The notes beneath the pieces were generated by a model. It searched no databases. It had not been told where the DNA came from and saw only the letters and a list, made by a program, of their open reading frames with translations. The translations under genes and the position numbers were made by a program. Positions 8,378-16,740 of a DNA stretch of 64,000 nt are shown one piece after another. Origin of the DNA: DATKFM01 sp963810485 (GTDB lineage Bacteria > Pseudomonadota > Alphaproteobacteria > Dongiales > Dongiaceae); the NCBI GenBank assembly GCA_963810485.1, contig CAWENQ010000007.1, forward strand, positions 310,001 to 374,000, in the 5' to 3' direction. Every line of letters begins with the position of its first letter. Position 1 is the first letter of the stretch.

Positions 8378-9138
8378 TTACAGCCTCCGGAACAGAAGGT
8401 GGGCGGCCCAGCCCGACAGCAGCGACAGGATGATCGCAATCAGGCCATAGGCGGGGGCCTGCTCATGGGCCCACAGGGTGACGTCGGCGACCCGCCCTTC
8501 CTGGCTGAGCGGCAGGGCGATGCTCTGCGCTTTGGCGATCGCGCCGTCGCGGACCAGGATCGTCTCGATGCGATAGGAGCCGACAGCCGCGCTGGCGGGA
8601 AAGAAGAAATTGGCGCGGAACAGCCGCGGCTGGCTGCCCACCAGCTTCACGCTGCCGGGTTCGCGGCTGTAGAGTCCGGCCGCCTGGCGCCGTTGCACCA
8701 GCGCCTGGCGAAAGAGGTCCGCGTCTTCGTCGCCGTCGGCGCTGACGAGCTGCAGCGTCTCGATGCCGATCTGCCGCTGCTTCAGGGTCTCTGCGCTGAG
8801 GATTTCGTTCAGCGGCCGGCTGCTGGCCACCGCGTAGTAGGCCGGCACGTCAGTCGAACTCGACTTCGTCGCGATTGATCCAGATGCCGGCGAAGCGGCG
8901 CTTGCGGCGCACGCTGACGCTGTCGGTCGGGCCCACGCACCACCACGATCACGTCGCCGGGCCCGTCGACGACGCCGAAGACGATGATGGGCGCGCCGGT
9001 GAAATCCGAGGTGATCTGGATGCGGTGCGGCGACCAGTCGAACAGCAGCTCCTGCGCCGAGGCCGCCCCCGGCAGGACCACCAGGACCAGCGCCCAGGCC
9101 GGCAATGCCAGGCCGCAACGGTGCCAGAAGCGGCGCAT
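8378..9138 (-). CDS. TIGR02186 family protein, frameshifted as read
   Basis: Reconstructed length is about 252 residues: signal peptide (LVVLPGAASA), then the conserved GPGDVIVVVRGP segment, a middle stretch (RRKRRFAGIWINRDEVEFD), VPAYYAVASSRPL, and a C-terminal membrane anchor (YGLIAIILSLLSGWAAHLLF). These three parts lie in three different frames. The breaks are at about 8923-8929 and 8850-8854 (here a TGA is created), and each disappears if one base is removed. The family usually accompanies a TauE/SafE permease, as here (5 bp downstream of it). The function of the family is unknown; a periplasmic partner of the permease is the usual guess. Confidence 0.78.
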
Positions 9139-9143
9139 CGGCG

Positions 9144-10058
9144 TCACTTCTCCACCACGATGCTGTAGACGTCCTCTGGAGTCGCCACCAACTCGAAGGC
9201 CAGCCTCGCGCCCAGGGCCAGGATCAGCACCGCCAGCAGGATGCGCAGCTGTTCGGCCGGCACCCGGTTGCTCATGCGGCCGCCGAGCTGGGCGCCGATG
9301 ACGCCGCCGACGATCAGCAGCAGCGCCAGCACGATATCCACTGTGTGGTTCTGCACCGCCTGCAGAAACGTGACGTTGGCGGTGACGAAGATGATCTGGA
9401 ACAGCGAGGTGCCGGCCACCGCCCGGGTCGGCATGCCCAGGAGATAGATCATCGCCGGCACCATGACGAAGCCGCCGCCCACGCCCATGATCGCCACCAG
9501 GATGCCGACGATGAAGCCGATGGCCATGGGCAGCAGCGCGCTGATGTAGAGCCGCGACTGGCGGAAGCGCATCTTGAACGGCAGGCCATGCACCCAGGTA
9601 TGCTGGTGCAGCTTGCGCAGCGGCGCGGTCAGGCTGCGCCGGCGCAGGAAGGCGCGGGTGGCCTCCACCAGCATCAGCACGCCGATGATGCTCAACAGCA
9701 CGACATAGGACAGGGTGATCACGAGGTCGATCTGGCCGATCTGCTTCAGCACGGTGAAGAGCAAGACGCCGAAGCTCGAGCCCAGGAAGCCGCCGACCAG
9801 CAGCACCAGCCCCATCTTGAAGTCCACGTTGCCGCGGCTCCAATGGGCCAGCACGCCGGAGACCGAGGAGGCGACGATCTGGCTGGCCGAGGTACCGACC
9901 ACCACCGCCGGAGGCACGCCGGCGAAGATCAAGAGCGGCGTCATCAGGAAGCCGCCACCCACGCCGAACAGGCCGGAGAGGAATCCAACCGCCGCGCCCA
10001 TGGTGAGTAGCAGGAGGATGTTGACCGAAACTTCGGCGATCGGCAGGTAGATCTGCAT
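9144..10058 (-). CDS. TSUP family permease (TauE/SafE, sulfite/organosulfonate exporter-like)
   Basis: Inner-membrane protein of 304 residues with about eight helices in two repeated halves, each carrying the family's glycine-rich motif: FLSGLFGVGGGFLMTPLL near residue 25 and GILVAIMGVGGGFVMVPAMI near 185. The family moves sulfite, sulfoacetate and other small anions. The TIGR02186 gene begins within a few bp of its stop, and Usp follows. Substrate is not determined by the sequence; a sulfur-compound role would fit the nearby sulfate import operon but is inference. Confidence 0.88.
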   Translation of the reverse strand: MQIYLPIAEVSVNILLLLTMGAAVGFLSGLFGVGGGFLMTPLLIFAGVPPAVVVGTSASQIVASSVSGVLAHWSRGNVDFKMGLVLLVGGFLGSSFGVLLFTVLKQIGQIDLVITLSYVVLLSIIGVLMLVEATRAFLRRRSLTAPLRKLHQHTWVHGLPFKMRFRQSRLYISALLPMAIGFIVGILVAIMGVGGGFVMVPAMIYLLGMPTRAVAGTSLFQIIFVTANVTFLQAVQNHTVDIVLALLLIVGGVIGAQLGGRMSNRVPAEQLRILLAVLILALGARLAFELVATPEDVYSIVVEK

Positions 10059-10157
10059 GAAACCGGGCGCTTGGGCAGGCGGACGCTGGGCCCTGAACTT
10101 ACACGCCGACCGCTAGGCTTGAAAGCGTATCCCGCCGGGCCGGAGCCGAATCCGCAC

Positions 10158-11147
10158 CTATTTCAGCAGGATATCGCTGATCTCGCCCAATTGCGTGCGG
10201 GCGCGCAGCAGGAACAGGCCCTGACCCGAGAGATGACTGGGGAAAATGGCGCTGTCGGGCGCACCGTTGACCACGACCCAGGGCTGCAGCTGCGCGGCCA
10301 GCTCGAGGCTGTCGATCATCTGCTTCCAGGCCGTTGTCAGGTTGCGTTCCTTGATGACGGACTCGAAATCCTTGCCGAGTTCCCGCAGGATCAGGGAATA
10401 GGCGTAGAGCTCGCCCTTGGTCTCGTAGAACACGTTGTCGGCGCCAAAATCGATGAACTTCAGAGAGCCGTTCTGCACCTGCTGTTCGAGGATGGACGAC
10501 ACCGAGCCCAGGTCCTTGGCGATGCGATCCAGGGTGAATTGCAGGTTGTCGGCCCGCCGCTCGAACACGGCCTGGCCGGCAGCAAGCCGCCGGTTGTAAT
10601 TCAGCAGGTTGTCGCGTGCCGACCTATATATGCGCTCCGATGAGCTGGTCACCCCGACGACGGACTGACGAAAATCCACCACCCAGATATCGGGCCTGTA
10701 GTTCAGGCTGCTGCGCGCCGCTTCCAGATCGGGATCCGCCGTGGTCAATCCGCGCACCCGGCTGACCTGGTCGGTCATCTCCTGGGCGAAGCGGCGCAAG
10801 GCCGTGATGATGCCGATCTGATAGTTCGGCATATTGTCGAGAACGGCGCCCGGCAGGAACCACGGATCATTGGCCGGCCATTCATGCTGATTGACCTCGC
10901 GGTCGATCAGCGCCGCCGCCATGGCGATGCTGCGGCTGGCCCCGGGCGCGACATCGCCGGGACCGAAATTGGGATCGTCGTCGATCTGATAAATCCAGAG
11001 CGCGCCGACCGGGTAATAGATCACCAGGAGGAAGACGATGATCACGCCCAGCCATTTGAACGCCCGCCGCCAGCCGCCGCTGCCAAAGCGCGGCAGCCAG
11101 CGCCGCTGTTTCGGCGGGTTCTGGATCAGGAAGTCATCGTCGGCCAT
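10158..11147 (-). CDS. DUF2333 family membrane-anchored protein
   Basis: A 329-residue protein with a basic N-terminal cytoplasmic tail, one membrane helix (FKWLGVIIVFLLVIYYPVGALWI, about 30-52) and a long exported domain starting QIDDDPNFGPGD. The helix followed by IDDD and the IAMAAALIDREV segment are the marks of DUF2333, a proteobacterial family of unknown function. Stretches such as YNRRLAAGQAVFERRADNLQF look helical/coiled. It stands alone between the TSUP permease gene and the GNAT gene. Confidence 0.78.
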   Translation of the reverse strand: MADDDFLIQNPPKQRRWLPRFGSGGWRRAFKWLGVIIVFLLVIYYPVGALWIYQIDDDPNFGPGDVAPGASRSIAMAAALIDREVNQHEWPANDPWFLPGAVLDNMPNYQIGIITALRRFAQEMTDQVSRVRGLTTADPDLEAARSSLNYRPDIWVVDFRQSVVGVTSSSERIYRSARDNLLNYNRRLAAGQAVFERRADNLQFTLDRIAKDLGSVSSILEQQVQNGSLKFIDFGADNVFYETKGELYAYSLILRELGKDFESVIKERNLTTAWKQMIDSLELAAQLQPWVVVNGAPDSAIFPSHLSGQGLFLLRARTQLGEISDILLK

Positions 11148-11276
11148 GGCCTAAAACCCTTGCCTAGCGCCCCATGCGGCGAAAACCAATGGAGAGCGGA
11201 CCCAGATTAGGTGGCCCTGCTCCCGGAAACTGCAAGCATTCCCGCGAAGCCGGATCGGATTGCCGGCAGGCATGGC

Positions 11277-11777
11277 CTATTTCCTGCCGGCGGCGAACGC
11301 CTTCAGCGTTTCGCCATCCAGCCGGAAATACACCTTGCTTTCGACCCGCGGCACACCGAGCCGGTCGTAAAATTCGATCGCCCGCGGGTTGCTGGTCTCC
11401 GCCGTCCAGTCGACGCGCGAGCAGCGCCGCTCCAGCGCCAGGGCGGCCAGGCGGCGGATGATCGCAGCGCCGATGCCCCGGTCGCGGAAGCCGTCGCGGA
11501 CATAGATGTCCTTCACTTGAATCTGCCCGCCAAGATTTGGTGCGGGATAGAGCTGCCCGAAGCTGGTCATCGCCGCCACCGCCCCATCGCACTCCGCCAG
11601 CAGGATCTCGCAGCGCGCGAGCGCGGGAATCACATCCCGGTCGACATGGGCGGCGACGAGGTCTCGCGACGGCGCGTTGTGGCCTTCATAATGGACCTCG
11701 GCTTCGTGGAAGAGCTGGTGGAGGACCAGCCGGTCATCGGGCGTTGCAAACCTGAAGCTGATTGCGCCGCCACTCAC
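11277..11777 (-). CDS. GNAT family N-acetyltransferase
   Basis: About 166 residues from a GTG at 11777 (VSGGAISFRFATPDD), 7 bp after the trpS stop, so probably cotranscribed with trpS. The acetyl-CoA loop is FRDRGIGAAIIRRL after KDIYVRDG, and the C-terminal block is ETSNPRAIEFYDRLG. This subgroup acts on small amines or peptides, but the acceptor cannot be named. An upstream extension of the frame to 11882 runs inside trpS and is rejected. Confidence 0.82.
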   Translation of the reverse strand: MSGGAISFRFATPDDRLVLHQLFHEAEVHYEGHNAPSRDLVAAHVDRDVIPALARCEILLAECDGAVAAMTSFGQLYPAPNLGGQIQVKDIYVRDGFRDRGIGAAIIRRLAALALERRCSRVDWTAETSNPRAIEFYDRLGVPRVESKVYFRLDGETLKAFAAGRK

Positions 11778-11784
11778 GACTGTC

Positions 11785-12825
11785 TCAAGGCCGCAGGAAG
11801 CCGACGATGTCCTCGACCTCGCGCATGATCGGCCCGGAGATCGCCCGCGCCCGTTCCGCACCGTTGCGCAGGATGCCGTCAATCTCCGTCTTGTCGCTCA
11901 TCAGCCGCTTCATCTCATGGCCGATCTTGCCGATGGTGGCGACGGAGAGGTCGCTCAGCACCTGCTTGAAGAACGAGAACTCCTTGCCCTCGAATTCCGT
12001 CAGCACGTCCTTCAGCGGCTTGTCCGCCAGCGCTGCATAAATGCCCAGGAGGTTGAACGCCTCCGGCCGCTCCGCCTCGCGCGCGGCAATGACGCGGTCC
12101 TTGTCATCGAGCGCGTCGGGGCCGGGCAGGGGATGGGGATCGGTCTTCGCCTTGCGGATCTTCAGCGCCACCGCCTCGGCATCGTCGGTCATGTTGATGC
12201 GGCTGTAGTCGGAGGGATCGGACTTGCTCATCTTCTTGGTGCCGTCGCGCAGCGACATCACCCGCGTCGCCGTGCCGAAGATCTGCGGTTCCGGCAGCGG
12301 GAAGAAGTTCACGCCGAAGTCGTTGTTGAATTTTTGCGCGATGTCCCGCGCCAGTTCCAGATGCTGCTTCTGATCCTCACCGACGGGAACATGAGTCGCT
12401 TTGTACGCAAGGATGTCCGCCGCCATCAGGTTCGGATAGGCGTAGAGACCGACCGATGCGTTCTCGCGATCCTTGCCCGCCTTCTCCTTGAACTGGGTCA
12501 TGCGGTTGAGCCAGCCGAGCCGAGCCACGCAATTGAAGACCCAGGCGAGCTGCGCATGGGCCGGCGACTGGCTCTGGTTGAACACGATATGCTTGCGCGC
12601 ATCGACACCGGCAGCGACGAAGCCCGCGGCGATCTCGCGCGTCTGCTGCTGCAGCAGTTTCGGATCCTGCCAGACGGTGATGGCGTGCATATCGACGACG
12701 CAGTAGATGCAGTCGAACTGGTCCTGCAGCTTGACCCAGTTCTTGATCGCGCCGAGATAATTGCCGAGATGGAGATTATGCGTGGGCTGAACGCCCGAGA
12801 AGATGCGCTTGGACGGCGTGCTCAT
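11785..12825 (-). CDS. trpS: tryptophanyl-tRNA synthetase
   Basis: Class I aminoacyl-tRNA synthetase, 346 residues, the normal bacterial length. The HIGH-type signature is HNLHLGNYLG (about 16-25) after RIFSGVQPT, and the KMSKS loop is intact (TKKMSKSDPSD, about 205). ATG at 12825 is unambiguous. In many relatives trpS is beside murJ; here the sulfate import operon and its leader lie between them. Confidence 0.96.
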   Translation of the reverse strand: MSTPSKRIFSGVQPTHNLHLGNYLGAIKNWVKLQDQFDCIYCVVDMHAITVWQDPKLLQQQTREIAAGFVAAGVDARKHIVFNQSQSPAHAQLAWVFNCVARLGWLNRMTQFKEKAGKDRENASVGLYAYPNLMAADILAYKATHVPVGEDQKQHLELARDIAQKFNNDFGVNFFPLPEPQIFGTATRVMSLRDGTKKMSKSDPSDYSRINMTDDAEAVALKIRKAKTDPHPLPGPDALDDKDRVIAAREAERPEAFNLLGIYAALADKPLKDVLTEFEGKEFSFFKQVLSDLSVATIGKIGHEMKRLMSDKTEIDGILRNGAERARAISGPIMREVEDIVGFLRP

Positions 12826-13004
12826 CGGAAGGTGTGGACCCCTCTATCTAATTGAAAAGGCGGAGAGTGGAACACTCCGCCAGAAACGCGCGGGTTATCG
12901 CCGAACCAATGCTTGCGGTCAACTCAAGATGTTCGCGTTTCTTTCCCCTCCGTGGAATTTCCGTGATCAGGCCGACGGTGCAAAACATGATGAATAAATT
13001 TCAA

Positions 13005-13034
13005 TTGACGCCAGCGCGCCGCCTTTGCTAGCGT
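13005..13034 (+). promoter_or_regulatory. candidate sigma-70 promoter of the sulfate operon
   Basis: TTGACG (13005-13010), an 18-bp spacer and TAGCGT (13029-13034). Transcription would start near 13040, right at the 5' edge of the SAM-II-like structure. The -35 is near consensus and the -10 is weaker. The stretch 12826-13004 upstream, between trpS and this promoter, shows no coding sequence that I can support. Confidence 0.5.
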
Positions 13035-13040
13035 TTCCCA

Positions 13041-13092
13041 TGCGCCGATTTGAGCATTCAGCTTGCGGGCGCTTAACAAATGCAGCTAAAGC
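13041..13092 (+). ncRNA. SAM-II riboswitch aptamer upstream of the sulfate import operon
   Basis: The stretch matches the alphaproteobacterial SAM-II (metA motif) pseudoknot. P1 pairs GCGCC (13042-13046) with GGCGC (13068-13072). The loop carries GATTTG (13047-13052) and GCTTGC (13061-13066). The 3' strand has TTAACAAATGC, in which CAAAT (13077-13081) pairs with ATTTG and AATGC (13079-13083) can alternatively pair with GCATT (13054-13058). It ends in the conserved GCTAAAG (13085-13091). SAM-II normally sits before methionine and sulfur genes; high S-adenosylmethionine would lower sulfate import. A covariance-model search is needed to confirm. Confidence 0.75.
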
Positions 13093-13098
13093 GAGGCC

Positions 13099-13131
13099 AC
13101 CCGCCGGCCCTTGCTGTGCGGGTTTCGTTTT
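13099..13131 (+). terminator. intrinsic terminator after the SAM-II aptamer
   Basis: ACCCGC (13099-13104) pairs with GCGGGT (13118-13123), followed by the T-rich run TTTCGTTTT. It begins 7 bp after the aptamer core, as expected for the expression platform of a transcription-attenuating riboswitch. The overlapping GGCC/GGCC pair (13096 region and 13106 region) could form an alternative fold. Confidence 0.6.
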
Positions 13132-13159
13132 AGGTGCGGCAATCGAAGAGGAGATTTCG

Positions 13160-13207
13160 ATGATGTCGCCTACGCCTGACATGATCGTTCGAACGGATCG
13201 ACCCTGA
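13160..13207 (+). CDS. possible 15-residue leader ORF, Met-rich
   Basis: ATG at 13160 with a strong GAGGAG ribosome site (13148-13153, 6-bp spacing) opens a 15-codon frame, MMSPTPDMIVRTDRP, between the riboswitch terminator and cysP. Three of 15 residues are methionine. It may be a translated leader or chance; there is no homology evidence. Confidence 0.35.
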   Translation: MMSPTPDMIVRTDRP

Positions 13208-13302
13208 TCTGAACCGGACACTGCCGGCGATCGGGCAGCGTTGCTGTCACCGCCGGACCGTAAATCCTGAAATGACTGGCCAACGAAGTTGGAGGTTCCT
13301 CC

Positions 13303-14325
13303 ATGCGTTTCTCTAGACTTGTTCGAATTCCCGGTCTTCTGCTCGCGGCGGCGATCGCCCTGCCGTCGCTGCCGGCCCATGCCGAAGACATCACGCTGCT
13401 GAATGTCTCCTACGATCCAACGCGTGAGTTCTATAAAGAGTTCAATGACGCCTTCGCCAAGGAGTGGCTGGCGAAGACCGGCGACAACGTCACCGTGAAC
13501 ATGTCCCATGGCGGTTCCGGCAAGCAGGCGCGCGCCGTGATCGATGGGCTGGAAGCCGACGTGGTCACGCTGGCGCTGGCCTATGATATCGACGCCATCG
13601 TCAAGCAAAGCGAACTGATTTCACCGGAATGGGCGACCAAGCTGGGAGATAACAGCGCGCCCTACACCTCGACCATCGTGTTCCTGGTGCGCAAGGGCAA
13701 CCCCAAGGGCATCAAGGATTGGGCCGACCTGGTGAAGCCTGACGTGCAGGTGATCACGCCGAACCCGAAGACCTCGGGAGGCGCGCGGTGGAACTATCTG
13801 GCGGCCTGGGGCTATGTGCTGAAGAACGGCGGCGATGCGCAGAAGGCGCGGGATTTCGTCGCCGAGCTCTTCAAGCACGTGCCCGTGCTCGACACCGGCG
13901 CCCGCGGTTCCACGACCACCTTCGTACAGCGGGGCATCGGCGATGTTCTCCTGGCCTGGGAAAACGAGGCGCATCTGGCCATCAATGAACTGGGGCCGGA
14001 TCAGCTTGAGATCGTCGTGCCGACGATCAGCATCCTGGCGGAACCCTCGATCGCCATCGTCGACAAGGTCGTTGACGAGCATGGCACCCGCGCTGTCGCC
14101 GAGGCTTACCTGCAGTATCTCTACTCGCCCGCCGGGCAGGAGATCGCGGCGAAGAATTTCTATCGTCCGCGCTTGGCAGAGGTCGCGCAGAAGTACGCCG
14201 GCCAGTTCCCGAACCTGCCGCTGTTCACGGTGGATGAGCTGTTCGGCGGCTGGAAGACGGCGCAGGCCGAGCACTTCGCCGATGGCGGCGTGTTCGACCA
14301 GATCTACACGCAGCCTAGTCAGTAA
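13303..14325 (+). CDS. cysP: sulfate/thiosulfate ABC transporter, periplasmic binding protein
   Basis: Type II periplasmic binding protein, 340 residues, signal peptide cut after LPSLPAHA (about residue 27). Family marks are LLNVSYDPTREFY at the mature N-terminus, HGGSGKQARAVIDGL with the ligand-contacting Ser/Gly, TPNPKTSGGARWNYLAAW, and EAYLQYLYSPAGQE near the C-terminus. It captures sulfate (or thiosulfate) for the CysT-CysW-CysA complex. The ribosome site GGAGG (13291-13295) lies in two small alternative hairpins right before the ATG. Sbp and CysP cannot be separated with certainty. Confidence 0.92.
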   Translation: MRFSRLVRIPGLLLAAAIALPSLPAHAEDITLLNVSYDPTREFYKEFNDAFAKEWLAKTGDNVTVNMSHGGSGKQARAVIDGLEADVVTLALAYDIDAIVKQSELISPEWATKLGDNSAPYTSTIVFLVRKGNPKGIKDWADLVKPDVQVITPNPKTSGGARWNYLAAWGYVLKNGGDAQKARDFVAELFKHVPVLDTGARGSTTTFVQRGIGDVLLAWENEAHLAINELGPDQLEIVVPTISILAEPSIAIVDKVVDEHGTRAVAEAYLQYLYSPAGQEIAAKNFYRPRLAEVAQKYAGQFPNLPLFTVDELFGGWKTAQAEHFADGGVFDQIYTQPSQ

Positions 14326-14344
14326 ATAATCTCTTGTTGGACTC

Positions 14345-15178
14345 GTGACTGCCTTCTCCCTGAAGCGGCCGAGCGTCCTTCCCGGTTTTGGGCTGACGCT
14401 CGGCTATTCTTTGCTCTATCTCGGCGTCATCGTGCTGCTGCCGCTGGCGGGGCTGATCTTGCGGCCCGTGGAGCTCGGCTGGGATGGATTCCTGAAGGCG
14501 GTGCTGGAACCGCGGGTGCTCGCGGCATTGCGGCTCAGCTTCGGCGCCGCCCTGATCGCCGCCATCGTCAATGCCTTCTTCGGACTCATCATCGCCTGGA
14601 TGCTGGTGCGCTACCGCTTTCCCGGCCGGCGCATCGTGGATGCCCTCGTGGATCTGCCCTTTGCATTGCCGACCGCCGTCGCCGGCATCGCGCTGACGGC
14701 GATCTGCGCGCCCAACGGCTGGATCGGCGCGCTGCTGGCGCCCTTGGGCATCAAGATTGCCTTCACGCCGCTGGGCGTGGTCATCGCGCTGATCTTCATC
14801 GGCCTGCCTTTCGTCGTGCGCACGGTGCAGCCGATCCTGCTGGATCTGGAGCTGGAAGTGGAAGAGGCGTCTTTCACCCTCGGCGCCTCGCGCTTCCAGA
14901 CCCTGGCGCGAATCATCCTGCCGGTGATCCTTCCGGCGCTGCTCACCGGCTTTGCCCTCGCCTTCGCCCGCGCGGTCGGCGAATACGGCTCGATCATCTT
15001 CATTGCCGGCAACATGCCGATGGTGTCGGAGATCGCGCCGCTGCTGATCGTCATCAAGCTGGAGCAGTTCGACTATGCGGGCGCGGCGGCGATCGGCGTC
15101 GTCATGCTCGCCGCCTCCTTCGTCATGCTGCTGGTGATCAATCTCGCCCAGCGCTGGTCCCGCCGGTGGGCGGGTTGA
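14345..15178 (+). CDS. cysT: sulfate ABC transporter permease CysT (CysU)
   Basis: Inner-membrane permease, 277 residues, about six helices, with the EAA coupling loop EEASFTLGASRFQTLARIILP (roughly residues 180-200) that docks on the CysA ATPase. Starts with GTG at 14345, 19 bp behind cysP. Pairs with CysW to form the sulfate channel. Confidence 0.93.
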   Translation: MTAFSLKRPSVLPGFGLTLGYSLLYLGVIVLLPLAGLILRPVELGWDGFLKAVLEPRVLAALRLSFGAALIAAIVNAFFGLIIAWMLVRYRFPGRRIVDALVDLPFALPTAVAGIALTAICAPNGWIGALLAPLGIKIAFTPLGVVIALIFIGLPFVVRTVQPILLDLELEVEEASFTLGASRFQTLARIILPVILPALLTGFALAFARAVGEYGSIIFIAGNMPMVSEIAPLLIVIKLEQFDYAGAAAIGVVMLAASFVMLLVINLAQRWSRRWAG

Positions 15179-15206
15179 TGCCATCGGCAACCGGAGGGGA
15201 GCAACC

Positions 15207-15707
15207 ATGACTTCAGCGGCAGGACCCAGGATCGCGATCATCGGCGCCGGTTTCAGCGGCTCGCTGCTGGCGGAGCGCACGGCGCAGAGCGGCCAACTGA
15301 CGCCGCTCGCCGGGCGGCTGCAGCAGATCACCGCAACCCCTGAAGGCGTCGAGGTTGAGCTGCTGCGGCGCGGGCTGGAGTTGCCCGAGCATTTGCGCGT
15401 CGCCCGGGTCATCGATTGTTCCGGTCCGCAATGCGATTACGGAGACATCGCCAATCCCCTGGTGCGCAACCTGCTGGACCAGGGCTTGGCGCGGCCGGAC
15501 CCGCTGCGCCTCGGCCTCGATGTCACCCTGGACTCCGCCGTCATCGATCGCGACGGCAATCCCTCACCGCGGCTCTATGCGCTGGGACCGGTGACCCGCG
15601 GCATTTTCTGGGAGATCACCAGCGTGCCCGATATCCGCGAGCAATGCTGGAAGGTCGCCGCACAGCTCGGCCTGCGACTGACCGTGCCGCAACTGGCCCG
15701 CGCCTAG
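15207..15707 (+). CDS. FAD/NAD(P)-binding protein (YdhS/COG4529-like) with large internal deletion
   Basis: A 166-residue frame joining two ends of what is normally a ~470-residue protein. Residues 1 to about 27 hold the dinucleotide-binding start IAIIGAGFSGSLLAE. From about residue 28 the sequence jumps to the C-terminal part of the family (LRVARVIDCSGPQCDYG, RNLLDQGLARPDPL, LYALGPVTRGIFWEITSVPDIR). The central ~300 residues, including most of the FAD domain, are missing, but the frame is kept. It is inserted between cysT (28 bp) and cysW (8 bp). It is probably non-functional as an oxidoreductase, or the deletion is an assembly artefact. Confidence 0.7.
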   Translation: MTSAAGPRIAIIGAGFSGSLLAERTAQSGQLTPLAGRLQQITATPEGVEVELLRRGLELPEHLRVARVIDCSGPQCDYGDIANPLVRNLLDQGLARPDPLRLGLDVTLDSAVIDRDGNPSPRLYALGPVTRGIFWEITSVPDIREQCWKVAAQLGLRLTVPQLARA

Positions 15708-15715
15708 GACAGACC

Positions 15716-16624
15716 ATGACCGTCATGGAAGCCCATGTTGCGGAACTGCATTCGGCCGGGGGCAAGGAGCCGCCAGGCAAACCCGCGCGCAGTTCGGCGG
15801 TCACGGAGCCCTTCTCCATCCGGCTGCTGGTTGTCCTCATCGGCCTCAGCTTCATTGGCCTGTTCCTGATTCTGCCGCTGGTCGCCGTGTTCGTCATGGC
15901 ACTGGAAAAAGGCGTCGGCGCCTATCTTGCAGCCATCACCGAGGCCGATGCGCTCTCGGCGGTCCGGCTGACACTCACCGTCGCCGCCATCGCGGTGCCG
16001 CTCAATCTGGTGTTCGGCATCGCCGCGGCCTGGGCCATCGCCAAGTTCGAGTTCGCCGGCAAGAGCCTCCTGACCACCCTGATCGATCTGCCCTTCTCCG
16101 TTTCGCCGGTCGTGTCCGGCCTGATCTATGTGCTGCTGTTCGGCGCCCATGGCTGGTTCGGGCCCTGGCTCAAGGCCCATGACATTCACATCATCTTCAC
16201 CGTCGCCGGCCTGGTGCTGGCGACCATCTTCGTCACGTTCCCCTTCATCGCCCGCGAACTGATCCCGCTGATGCAGGAGCAGGGCACGGAGGACGAGGAA
16301 GCGGCGCTGGTGCTGGGCGCGAGCGGCTGGCAGACCTTCACCCGGGTCACCCTGCCCAACATCAAATGGGGCCTGCTCTATGGCGTGCTGCTCTGCAACG
16401 CCCGGGCGATGGGCGAATTCGGCGCGGTATCGGTGGTTTCCGGCCATATCCGCGGCCTCACCAATACCATGCCGCTGCATGTGGAGATTCTCTATAATGA
16501 GTATGATTTTGTCGGCGCCTTTGCCGTCGCGTCGCTGCTGGCCCTGCTGGCGCTGGTGACGCTGGTCGGCAAGAGCCTGCTGGAATGGCGCTTCGGCCGC
16601 GAACTCGCGGCGGGCCGTCATTGA
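15716..16624 (+). CDS. cysW: sulfate ABC transporter permease CysW
   Basis: Second permease of the sulfate importer, 302 residues, about six helices. EAA loop EAALVLGASGWQTFTRVTLP, and the conserved MGEFGAVSVVSGHIRGLTNTMPL segment near the C-terminus is characteristic of CysW. ATG at 15716 is chosen (MTVMEAHVAEL), giving an extended hydrophilic N-terminus of about 35 residues; a second in-frame ATG follows three codons later. Confidence 0.93.
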   Translation: MTVMEAHVAELHSAGGKEPPGKPARSSAVTEPFSIRLLVVLIGLSFIGLFLILPLVAVFVMALEKGVGAYLAAITEADALSAVRLTLTVAAIAVPLNLVFGIAAAWAIAKFEFAGKSLLTTLIDLPFSVSPVVSGLIYVLLFGAHGWFGPWLKAHDIHIIFTVAGLVLATIFVTFPFIARELIPLMQEQGTEDEEAALVLGASGWQTFTRVTLPNIKWGLLYGVLLCNARAMGEFGAVSVVSGHIRGLTNTMPLHVEILYNEYDFVGAFAVASLLALLALVTLVGKSLLEWRFGRELAAGRH

Positions 16625-16740
16625 GCGGACGAATGGGAACCCGGACCATGGCCTTCACGGTCGACAACAGACGGATTTCCCTGGCGCCGACATCGGGGGC
16701 CGGCAATGCATGGAATAACGAAGAGAGGTCGGAGCACAGT

